From assembly GCF_014268275.3 (NCBI RefSeq), contig NZ_CP077084.1, positions 4,774,001 to 4,838,000 of the forward strand: DNA of 64,000 nt, given 5' to 3'. The notes below the pieces were generated by a model. The model was not told the DNA's origin, made no database searches, and worked only from the letters and a program-made list of their open reading frames with translations. Both the position numbers and the translations under genes were made by a program. Below are positions 10,283 to 19,370 of this stretch, piece after piece. The stretch comes from Pseudomonas tritici. Its GTDB lineage: Bacteria; Pseudomonadota; Gammaproteobacteria; Pseudomonadales; Pseudomonadaceae. Each line of letters starts with the position of its first letter. Position 1 is the first letter of the stretch.

Positions 10283-11122
10283 ATGAACAACTGGATCAGC
10301 GCCCTCGCCGACCTGCAAAACCAGGGCGAACCCTGCGTCCTGGTGACCATCATCGAAGAGCTCGGCTCCACGCCGCGCAACGCCGGTTCAAAGATGGTAA
10401 TCAGCGCCGCGCAGACCTTCGACACCATCGGCGGCGGGCACTTGGAATACAAAGCCATGCAGATCGCCCGCGACATGCTCGTACGTGGCCAGCAGAACAC
10501 CCATCTGGAACGCTTCAGCCTCGGCGCGAGCCTGGGCCAGTGCTGTGGCGGCGTGACCGTGCTGCTGTTCGAACCCATGGGCCAAGTGCAGGCGCAGATC
10601 GCGGTGTTTGGCGCCGGGCATGTTGGGCGCGCATTGGTGCCGTTGCTGGCGAGCCTGCCGTGCCGGGTGCGTTGGATCGATTCGCGCGACCAGGAGTTTC
10701 CGGAACATATCCCGCAAGGCGTGCGTAAAATCGTCAGCGAAGAGCCGGTCGACGAAATCGCCGACTTGCCGGCAGGCAGTTACTGCATCGTGATGACTCA
10801 CAATCACGCGCTGGACCTGGAACTGACCGCCGCCCTGCTCAAACGCAATGACTTTGCCTATTTCGGCCTGATTGGCTCAAAGACCAAACGGGTCAAATTC
10901 GAACATCGCCTGCGTGATCGCGGCTTCGACGCCGCGCAGCTGCAACGCATGCGCTGCCCCATGGGCCTCACCGAGGTGAAGGGCAAATTGCCGGTGGAGA
11001 TCGCCATTTCCATCGCCGGCGAAATCATCGCCACCTATAACGCGAATTTCGGCCAGCACACCGCCAGCGCCGAACCCATTGCCAAACTGCTGCCGGCTTC
11101 GCGTCGCAGCCAAGCCCTTTGA
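10283..11122 (+). CDS. xdhC: Xanthine dehydrogenase accessory protein XdhC
   Basis: Binds the molybdenum cofactor and delivers it, after sulfuration, to XdhB. The start chosen is the ATG at 10283, which has a strong GGAGGTGA ribosome site and gives MNNWISALADL. An earlier in-frame start lies within the REPIN and was rejected. The protein has 279 residues. The N-terminal XdhC domain contains LGQCCGGVTVLLFEP, and a Rossmann-like C-terminal domain begins at VFGAGHVGRAL. It sits between xdhB and guaD, 12 bases before guaD. Confidence 0.93.
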   Translation: MNNWISALADLQNQGEPCVLVTIIEELGSTPRNAGSKMVISAAQTFDTIGGGHLEYKAMQIARDMLVRGQQNTHLERFSLGASLGQCCGGVTVLLFEPMGQVQAQIAVFGAGHVGRALVPLLASLPCRVRWIDSRDQEFPEHIPQGVRKIVSEEPVDEIADLPAGSYCIVMTHNHALDLELTAALLKRNDFAYFGLIGSKTKRVKFEHRLRDRGFDAAQLQRMRCPMGLTEVKGKLPVEIAISIAGEIIATYNANFGQHTASAEPIAKLLPASRRSQAL

Positions 11123-11134
11123 ATTGAGACGATC

Positions 11135-12439
<1,305 letters not shown>

Positions 12440-12461
12440 TATTAGTCACCACACAAAACCA

Positions 12462-12492
12462 AATGTGGGAGCAAACCCGCTCCCACATTTTT
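12462..12492. terminator. Bidirectional hairpin terminator after guaD
   Basis: AATGTGGGAGC and GCTCCCACATT form an inverted repeat around a short loop, followed by TTTTT on the plus strand and preceded by A-rich sequence for the minus strand. It sits between convergent guaD and the GntR gene. The arms are the same sequence as the outer part of the local REP elements. Confidence 0.75.
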
Positions 12493-12514
12493 AATTCCGG
12501 GTGAGCCTGGGAAA

Positions 12515-13285
12515 TTACAGTTTGACCGAAGAGCGCCCCGGCTTCTTGGTCTGCAACAAATGCGAAAACACCGCGTGCAAATCATCCGACGCGCTTTCCT
12601 CATCGAGGTTGAGCTTGCTGTCGATATGGTCCATGTGGTGCATCATCAAATTCACCGCCAACGCCGCATCCCGCGCTTCGATCGCATCGATCAGCTGGGT
12701 GTGTTCATCATAGGAACAGTGCGAGCGGTTGCCGCTTTCGTACTGGGCGATGATCAATGAGGTCTGTGACACCAGGCTGCGCTGGAAGCTGATCAGCGGC
12801 GCGTTCTTCGCCGCTTCGGCCAGCTTGAGGTGGAACTCGCCGGAGAGGCGGATACCCGCACCGCGGTCGCCACGAGAGAAGCTGTCGCGTTCGTCGTTGA
12901 CCATCTGGCGCAGCTCGGCCAGTTGTTCGGCGGTGGCGTGTTGCACCGCCAATTCAGTGATCGCCCGCTCCACCAGACGTCGCGCGAGGAACACCTGGCG
13001 CGCTTCCTCGACGCTCGGGCTGGCCACCACCGCACCGCGATTGGGCCGCAGCAGCACCACGCCTTCATGGGCCAGGCGCGACAGGGCGCGGCGAATGATG
13101 GTGCGGCTGACGCCGAAGATTTCGCCCAGTGCCTCTTCACTCAATTTAGTACCGGGTGCCAGGCGTTGTTCGAGGATCGCCTCGAAGATATGCGCGTAGA
13201 CGATATCGTCCTGGGTTCCGCTGCGACCGGCCTTGCCGGCTCGCGGTGTTTTCTTGAGAGGTTGCAACTGTTCGTTCATGGGCAC
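12515..13285 (-). CDS. GntR-family (FCD) transcriptional regulator
   Basis: A 256-residue regulator. A winged-helix domain at about residues 25-95 (SEEALGEIFGVSRTIIRRAL) is followed by an FCD ligand-binding domain. It is convergent with guaD and divergent from the BenE-type transporter across 220 bases. The gap contains TTGTACACAA (13368-13377), the type of short AT-ended dyad bound by this subfamily. The position between purine genes and a transporter suggests control of the transporter and perhaps purine use. The ligand is not predictable from sequence. Confidence 0.9.
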   Translation of the reverse strand: MPMNEQLQPLKKTPRAGKAGRSGTQDDIVYAHIFEAILEQRLAPGTKLSEEALGEIFGVSRTIIRRALSRLAHEGVVLLRPNRGAVVASPSVEEARQVFLARRLVERAITELAVQHATAEQLAELRQMVNDERDSFSRGDRGAGIRLSGEFHLKLAEAAKNAPLISFQRSLVSQTSLIIAQYESGNRSHCSYDEHTQLIDAIEARDAALAVNLMMHHMDHIDSKLNLDEESASDDLHAVFSHLLQTKKPGRSSVKL

Positions 13286-13367
13286 TCGGGTTTGGAGAAC
13301 GGCGGCGAATTAACGGTAATACGTCAACAGCGGGTCGCTGGCAAGTATCACCTAAAAACAGGGCACA

Positions 13368-13377
13368 TTGTACACAA
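13368..13377. promoter_or_regulatory. Candidate GntR operator
   Basis: TTGTACACAA lies between the divergent GntR gene and the BenE-type transporter. It resembles the TTGTnnACAA-type sites of FCD-class GntR proteins. It is a single site and the assignment is inferred. Confidence 0.3.
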
Positions 13378-13505
13378 CCGGATGCGCCAACACACTGTAC
13401 GGCTGTTTGCGCCGTCGGCTGTATTGCAATGAGTCGTTACGTTTGAGTTTAGGCTTGAATCCGTGCCGCCAACGGCAAAAACCCAGGTAAAAGGAACGCC
13501 TCTTC

Positions 13506-14696
13506 ATGAACGACGCCACCCAAGCGCCTTTGCGCCCGCTGGCCGACACGTCTGCGTCGGCCGTCGTCGCCGGCTTCATCGCCATGATGACCGGCTACAC
13601 CAGCTCCCTGGTGCTGATGTTCCAGGCCGGGCAAGCCGCCGGCTTGACCACGGCGCAGATTTCTTCATGGATCTGGGCGATTTCCATCGGCATGGCGGTG
13701 TGCAGCATCGGCCTGTCCTTGCGTTATCGCACGCCCATCACCATTGCCTGGTCGACGCCAGGCGCGGCGCTGCTGATCACCAGCCTTGGCGGCGTCAGCT
13801 ATGGCGAGGCCATCGGCGCCTACATCACCTGCGCCGTGCTGGTGACGATTTGCGGGCTGACCGGCAGCTTTGAAAAACTGGTCAGGCGTATTCCGGCGTC
13901 ACTCGCGGCCGCCCTGCTGGCGGGTATTCTGTTCAAGATCGGCAGCGAGATCTTCGTTGCCGCGCAGCATCGTACCGGGCTGGTGCTGGGGATGTTCTTC
14001 ACTTACTTGATCATCAAACGCCTGTCGCCGCGTTACGCGGTGCTGGCCGCGCTGGTGATCGGCACGGGATTGTCGGGGTTGATGGGGCTCCTGGATTTCA
14101 GCGGGTTTCACCTGGAAGTAGCAACGCCGGTGTGGACCACGCCGCACTTCTCGCTGGCGGCGACCATCAGCATCGGCATTCCACTGTTCGTGGTCGCGAT
14201 GACTTCACAGAACATGCCCGGCGTCGCGGTACTCAGGGCCGACGGTTACACCGTGCCCGCCTCGCCCCTGATCACCGCCACCGGCCTGGCGTCCCTGGTG
14301 CTGGCGCCGTTCGGCTCCCACGGCATCAACCTGGCAGCGATCAGCGCGGCCATCTGCACCGGGCCACATGCCCATGAGGATCGTAACAAGCGCTACACCG
14401 CGGCGGTGTGGTGCGGGGTGTTCTACGGAATCGCGGGAGTGTTCGGCGCGACCTTGGCGGCCTTGTTCGCAGCCTTGCCCAAGGAACTGGTGCTGTCGAT
14501 TGCAGCCCTGGCGTTGTTTGGCTCGATCATCAATGGCTTGAGTATCGCCATGAATGAGCCGAAGGAACGGGAAGCGGCGCTGATCACCTTTATGGTTACC
14601 GCGTCTGGCTTGACGCTGTTTTCCATCGGTTCGGCGTTCTGGGGAATTGTGGCGGGGGTGTTGACGCTGCTGATTCTGAACTGGCGCAAGGCATAA
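13506..14696 (+). CDS. BenE-family benzoate/H+ symporter-like transporter
   Basis: Inner-membrane secondary transporter of 396 residues with about 11-12 hydrophobic segments throughout. Features of the BenE family visible here include the N-terminal MTGYTSS segment, PITIAWSTPGAALL near residue 80, VAMTSQNMPG, and SHGINLAAISAAI. The family is named for benzoate uptake. No benzoate-degradation gene is nearby; the flanking genes are for purines, so the substrate here may be a purine or related compound (inference). It ends at a strong bidirectional terminator. Confidence 0.88.
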   Translation: MNDATQAPLRPLADTSASAVVAGFIAMMTGYTSSLVLMFQAGQAAGLTTAQISSWIWAISIGMAVCSIGLSLRYRTPITIAWSTPGAALLITSLGGVSYGEAIGAYITCAVLVTICGLTGSFEKLVRRIPASLAAALLAGILFKIGSEIFVAAQHRTGLVLGMFFTYLIIKRLSPRYAVLAALVIGTGLSGLMGLLDFSGFHLEVATPVWTTPHFSLAATISIGIPLFVVAMTSQNMPGVAVLRADGYTVPASPLITATGLASLVLAPFGSHGINLAAISAAICTGPHAHEDRNKRYTAAVWCGVFYGIAGVFGATLAALFAALPKELVLSIAALALFGSIINGLSIAMNEPKEREAALITFMVTASGLTLFSIGSAFWGIVAGVLTLLILNWRKA

Positions 14697-14729
14697 AAAA
14701 ACGGCGACCCTGAGGTCGCCGTTTTTTTT
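14695..14729. terminator. Bidirectional terminator between BenE-type gene and yggL
   Basis: ACGGCGACC and GGTCGCCGT form a nine-pair stem around a TGA loop, preceded by a run of A and followed by a run of T. It serves both convergent genes. Confidence 0.9.
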
Positions 14730-14733
14730 AGTA

Positions 14734-15078
14734 TCACTTAGCCGCGTTGATCGGCTTTTCCGGATACCACACGTCCAGCAACGGGCTGACTTCAGCGCTT
14801 TTCAGTTCGCTGCGGCCTTTGAGCCAGCTTTCAACAGCTACGCGCTGTTCTTCGTTGACAGAGCCACGCTTCTGCAGGCAAACCAGACCGAAGTCATCGC
14901 CGCCGACATAGCCCAGACCATTGGCTTCCATGGCTTCTTTGATGAATGCTTCGAGGAAAGCATCGGTAGCTTCTTCACTCAGGCCTTCTTTGAAGTCCAG
15001 GTTCAGTTCGAAACCCAGCTCTTGAAATTCATCAACGCACAGTTTTTTGCGCAGACGCTGGGAACGGTTAGTCGCCAT
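14734..15078 (-). CDS. yggL: YggL family (DUF469) ribosome-associated protein
   Basis: Small protein of 114 residues from the start MATNRSQRLRKK, which has a GAGGA ribosome site; an in-frame start five codons upstream is less likely. The basic N-terminus is followed by the family signature (CVDEFQELGFELNLDFKEGL) and a GGDDFGLVCLQ segment. The E. coli homologue binds the 50S subunit. It is single-gene, with a terminator immediately downstream, and divergent from dacB. Confidence 0.9.
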   Translation of the reverse strand: MATNRSQRLRKKLCVDEFQELGFELNLDFKEGLSEEATDAFLEAFIKEAMEANGLGYVGGDDFGLVCLQKRGSVNEEQRVAVESWLKGRSELKSAEVSPLLDVWYPEKPINAAK

Positions 15079-15316
15079 TGGAACAATCCTCATAAGTAAT
15101 AACGGGCGGCACTTTAGCAGTTTAAGGCGACGATTGCCCGACTCTCTGGGACAGGCGGCACAATGCCGGCAAAAAAAACGCTGAATACCCGCTATCGTTC
15201 AGCTACAAGTGAGCCTACCTTGGGGCATAATGCCGACACTTTCATGACCATTGAGGGATTTTTCTTATTTACCCCTCGCCTTTTTCACCCTCCTCAGCAG
15301 TAGGGTTTTACTTCTT

Positions 15317-16777
15317 ATGATCAAATCTTTGCGTTCAGTGTTTTTCGCCGGTCTTATTCTGCCACTGGCCTTTTCGGCCACCGCTGCCCCCGTCAACAAC
15401 ACCCTGCCGCCGAATGTTCAGCAGGCCCTTTCAAAAGCCAAACTGCAAAACAATGCGTTGTCCCTGGTAATGATCCCTTTGAACGGCCCGGGCACGCCTA
15501 CCGTATTCAATGCCGACGTCTCGGTGAACCCAGCGTCCACCATGAAACTGGTCACCACTTACGCGGCCTTGGAAATGCTCGGCCCCAACCACCAGTGGAA
15601 AACCGAGTTCTACACCGACGGCACCCTCAGCGGTGGTGTGTTGCACGGCAACCTGTACCTCAAGGGCGGCGGCGACCCCAAGCTGAACATGGAAAAACTC
15701 TGGCTGCTGATGCGCGACCTGCGCGCCAACGGCGTGCAGCAAGTCACCGGTGACTTGGTGCTGGACCGTGGCTTCTTTATCCAACCGCAATTGCCCGAGT
15801 TCAATGACGATGGCAATGACGAGAACAAGCCGTTCCTGGTCAAACCAGACGCGCTGCTGGTCAACCTGAAGGCGCTGCGTTTTGTGACTCGCAATGATTC
15901 CGGCCGGGTACTGGTGTCGGTCGAGCCGCCGATTGCCAGCATCCGCATCGACAACCAGGTCAAGGTCTCCAACGCCAAGCAATGCACCGGCGATGTGCGC
16001 TACAACCCAGTCACCGCCGCCGATGGCAGCGTGACAGTAACGGTCAGCGGCCAATTGGCCGAAGGCTGCAGTTCGCAGACCTATCTGTCGCTGCTGGACC
16101 ACGCCACCTACACCGCCGGCGCCGTACGGGCGATCTGGAAGGAATTGGGCGGCACTATCCAGGGCCGGGATATCCAGGCGCCCGTGCCCAAGGATGCCAA
16201 AGTGCTGGCCCGGGCGTTCTCGCCGGACCTGGCGGAAATCATTCGCGACATCAACAAATACAGTAACAACACCATGGCCCAGCAGTTGTTCCTGAGCCTG
16301 GGTGCACAGTTTCGCAACGATGCCGATGGCGACGATGCCAAGGCGGCGCAACGCGTAGTGCGCCAGTGGCTGGCGAAGAAAGGCATCACCGCGCCGCACT
16401 TGGTGATGGAGAACGGCTCCGGCCTTTCCCGTGCTGAACGCGTCAGCGCCCGCGAGATGGCAGCCATGCTGCAAGCGGCGTGGAAAAGCCCTTACGCGGC
16501 GGAATACATCAGCTCGATGCCAATTGCCGGCACCGACGGCACCATGCGCAAGCGCCTGAAGACCACTGCCATGCGCGGCGAAGCCCACGTCAAGACCGGC
16601 ACCTTGAACACCGTGCGCGCCATCGCCGGGTTCAGCCGCGACAACAACGGCAATACCTGGGCGGTGGTGGCGATTCTCAACGATCCGAAGCCATGGGGCG
16701 CTTCGTCGGTGCTGGACCAGGTGTTGCTGGACCTGTATCGCCAACCTAAATTGGCAGCGGCTGCACCTGTCCTCTAA
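15317..16777 (+). CDS. dacB: D-alanyl-D-alanine carboxypeptidase/endopeptidase (PBP4, DacB)
   Basis: Periplasmic penicillin-binding protein that trims peptidoglycan peptides. From the ATG at 15317 it has 486 residues and a clear signal peptide (MIKSLRSVFFAGLILPLAFS, cleaved after ATAA near residue 24). The serine-lysine motif STMK is at residues 74-77, SNN marks the second motif, and KTGT the third. The large insert domain typical of PBP4 lies between the first two motifs. A longer frame with a TTG start 66 bases upstream would mask the signal peptide. It is convergent with the diguanylate cyclase gene. Confidence 0.95.
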   Translation: MIKSLRSVFFAGLILPLAFSATAAPVNNTLPPNVQQALSKAKLQNNALSLVMIPLNGPGTPTVFNADVSVNPASTMKLVTTYAALEMLGPNHQWKTEFYTDGTLSGGVLHGNLYLKGGGDPKLNMEKLWLLMRDLRANGVQQVTGDLVLDRGFFIQPQLPEFNDDGNDENKPFLVKPDALLVNLKALRFVTRNDSGRVLVSVEPPIASIRIDNQVKVSNAKQCTGDVRYNPVTAADGSVTVTVSGQLAEGCSSQTYLSLLDHATYTAGAVRAIWKELGGTIQGRDIQAPVPKDAKVLARAFSPDLAEIIRDINKYSNNTMAQQLFLSLGAQFRNDADGDDAKAAQRVVRQWLAKKGITAPHLVMENGSGLSRAERVSAREMAAMLQAAWKSPYAAEYISSMPIAGTDGTMRKRLKTTAMRGEAHVKTGTLNTVRAIAGFSRDNNGNTWAVVAILNDPKPWGASSVLDQVLLDLYRQPKLAAAAPVL

Positions 16778-16827
16778 ATAGCAACAGCTCCCACATTGAT
16801 AGTGTTTTGCCTAGAAGACCCTGTTAA

Positions 16828-19239
16828 TCAAGCCCGAAGCCGTTCCGCCTCGACGCGGTCGCGGCCCGCCTGCTTGGCCACGTACACCGCTGAGTCGGCG
16901 CGCAGCAGCAACCCGTCGACACCTTCATCCACCCGCCAGCTGGCCACGCCAAAGCTGGCGGTGACAGTGCCGACCGGCTCCATCGGTGCGCTGCGCAGTG
17001 ACTTCCACAACTCTATGGCCAGGCTGTAGGCCTGCTCGCCATCGGTATGGGGGCACAGCACCATGAATTCCTCGCCTCCCAGGCGACAGAACACATCAGT
17101 GCGGCGCAGGCGCTGGCTGATGCGTTTGCACAACTCCTGCAATACCCCATCGCCGACGGCATGCCCATGCCTGTCGTTGATGCGCTTGAAGTGATCGATA
17201 TCCAGCATGATCACCGACAGTGCCCCCGAGGTGCGGTTGAGCTTCACCATCTCGGCCCTCAGGCGATCCTGAAAATAGCGGCGGTTATGAATCCCGGTCA
17301 GGGAGTCAGTGATGGAAAGCGCGCGTAGCTCCTCTTCCACCCGCTTCAAGTCGGAAATATCCGACACATAGCCATGCCACAGCGTGCCGCCTCCCGGTAA
17401 CTCTTCCGGGGTGGCCTCCCCACGAATCCAGCGCAGGCCGCGTTGTGGCAACTGCACCCGGTACTCTTCGCGCCAATGGCTCAACTGCAACGCGGACAAG
17501 CGGATCGATGCGCGCACCCGTTCCACATCCTGCGGATGGATACGCTCAAAGACCCTCTTCGCGTCTTGCTGCAATACGCCGGGCTCGATTTCATAGATGT
17601 CGCGCATGCCATCACTGGCGTAGATGAATTTCCAGTTGTTCTGGGGCTCCAGGGTGAACTGGAAGATGCCGCCGGGGACATGGGCGCTGAGTTTCTTGAG
17701 CAGGCGGTCCCGCGCCGCCAATGCCTCGTAGGCACGCTTTTGCTCGGTAATGTCCAGGTAAATCGCCAGGTGGCCGATCCACAAACCATGGTCGTCCAGC
17801 AGCACGGTGGCCAGCATGTTTACGGTCAACTGGCTGCCGTCTTCGCGGACCAAGGTCCATTCGCGGGCTTCGTGCAGGTTGTCCGGGCTTTCCACCAACA
17901 TCGCCTGGCTCGCGGGAATACGCTTGCCCAAGGCCACACTCAAAGTGGCGGAACGCGCCTCCAGTTCCACCGCCAGGTGCAGGCTTTCCAGGGTGTGTGT
18001 GCCCACCACTTGCTCGGCCTCGAACCCCAGCATCTGCTCCGCACCGGCGTTGAAGGTGTTGATGACGCCGCGCAGGTCGGTGGCAATGATTGCGACCTGC
18101 GTGGCCGCATTGAGCACGCTGCGCAACTGACCATGAGCCGCGCGTAACTCCTGCTCGCGCATACGCAGTTGCACGGTACGTTGCTCCACCAGTTTCAACG
18201 CGCGTTGGCGTTGGCTCACCAGTACATAGAGCAAGGCACTGAGCAACAGGCTGAGCAGGCCCCCCATGGTCAGAATCGCGGACAACGAAGAATGGTTGGC
18301 CTGTTCGAATACCTGGCTCGGACGCAGGTTCAGGGCGTAGACGTGATCGCCCAGCGTCAGGCGGCGCGTGCCGACAAGGTCGTTTTTGCTGGCCCCGAAC
18401 GTGCCGGACTCGAAAAGCACGCGCATGTGCAGGTCGGAGGTGTCGACTATCTGCATCATCAGGTTATCCCGGTCAGGCTTGGGCAAACCGTCGGCCACCA
18501 GCTGGCGAATGCTGATCACCGCCATCACATAGCCGTAGGGTTCGTTCTGGGATTGTCCGGAGAGGGGCAAGTGGCTCACCGGCGCGACCAGTAACACTCC
18601 AGTGGCATAGGCCGGTTCTACGCCCACCCATTGCATGGGCTGGGACACCGCCAGCTTGCCGGTCTTTTGCGCACGCTCAAGGGCTGAACGCCGCAGGGGC
18701 TGGGCCAGCAGATCAAAGCCGAGTGGTGCACCCATCGGGTTTTGGGTCTGGCTGTACAACATTGGCACGTATTCATCGCGCTCGGTCGCAGGGGCCAGCT
18801 CACCCGCCGAATTCAACTCACGGATAACAAAGGGCACGCCTCCCCGCTCGGACACGTTTTGCTCAAACTGGCTGCGTTGTTCGCGATACACCCGGGGCGC
18901 CCAGGAGTATGCGAGGGTGCGCAACAACAAGGGCTGGGCAAAACCGTCGAATTCTTCGTGGGACACATCATCGGAATTGACAAAGAAACGCCGCAGGCTG
19001 TTCAGCCGCTGCTCCTGGTCTTCGAAACGTTCCTGCAGGCGGGTATAGCGTTCATTAACCAGCAATTGAAAGCGCTGGCGCAGTTGCTGCTGATAGAGGT
19101 CGGAGGCTGCCCAGGCAACAATGGCCGTCAAGGCAAATCCCGCCAGTAAAACCACCAATGCCACCAGCCAAGCCGACGCCTGCTCATTGATAAAGCCTAG
19201 GATTTTCGGGCGAACAGCTTGCAGCGACATAGGCAACAC
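16828..19239 (-). CDS. Membrane sensor diguanylate cyclase (CHASE-PAS-PAS-GGDEF)
   Basis: Makes the second messenger cyclic di-GMP in response to an external signal. It has 803 residues. A first transmembrane helix lies near residues 24-46, followed by a periplasmic CHASE sensor domain, and a second transmembrane helix near residues 320-345. Two cytoplasmic PAS/PAC units follow. The C-terminal GGDEF domain has an intact GGEEF active-site loop and, five residues before it, an RRTD sequence that fits the inhibitory I-site, so product inhibition is likely. There is no EAL domain. A second possible start (MSLQAV) lies three codons in. The gene stands alone between terminators. Confidence 0.93.
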   Translation of the reverse strand: MLPMSLQAVRPKILGFINEQASAWLVALVVLLAGFALTAIVAWAASDLYQQQLRQRFQLLVNERYTRLQERFEDQEQRLNSLRRFFVNSDDVSHEEFDGFAQPLLLRTLAYSWAPRVYREQRSQFEQNVSERGGVPFVIRELNSAGELAPATERDEYVPMLYSQTQNPMGAPLGFDLLAQPLRRSALERAQKTGKLAVSQPMQWVGVEPAYATGVLLVAPVSHLPLSGQSQNEPYGYVMAVISIRQLVADGLPKPDRDNLMMQIVDTSDLHMRVLFESGTFGASKNDLVGTRRLTLGDHVYALNLRPSQVFEQANHSSLSAILTMGGLLSLLLSALLYVLVSQRQRALKLVEQRTVQLRMREQELRAAHGQLRSVLNAATQVAIIATDLRGVINTFNAGAEQMLGFEAEQVVGTHTLESLHLAVELEARSATLSVALGKRIPASQAMLVESPDNLHEAREWTLVREDGSQLTVNMLATVLLDDHGLWIGHLAIYLDITEQKRAYEALAARDRLLKKLSAHVPGGIFQFTLEPQNNWKFIYASDGMRDIYEIEPGVLQQDAKRVFERIHPQDVERVRASIRLSALQLSHWREEYRVQLPQRGLRWIRGEATPEELPGGGTLWHGYVSDISDLKRVEEELRALSITDSLTGIHNRRYFQDRLRAEMVKLNRTSGALSVIMLDIDHFKRINDRHGHAVGDGVLQELCKRISQRLRRTDVFCRLGGEEFMVLCPHTDGEQAYSLAIELWKSLRSAPMEPVGTVTASFGVASWRVDEGVDGLLLRADSAVYVAKQAGRDRVEAERLRA

Positions 19240-19315
19240 TCACAGCGCCAGCGTGCGGGGGTGTCACTTTGGCTGGACCTTAAGTTATAGCCATCGACCT
19301 TGAGTTTGACCAGCG

Positions 19316-19362
19316 TAAAAAAGCCGCAAGCCCGGAATAATCCAGGCTTGCGGCTTTTTAGT
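19316..19362. terminator. Strong hairpin terminator between rlmKL and the cyclase gene
   Basis: AAAAAGCCGCAAGCC pairs with GGCTTGCGGCTTTTT around a loop of about 13 bases. A-rich and T-rich ends make it usable on both strands; it should end the rlmKL transcript. Confidence 0.88.
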
Positions 19363-19370
19363 GGCGGCGA

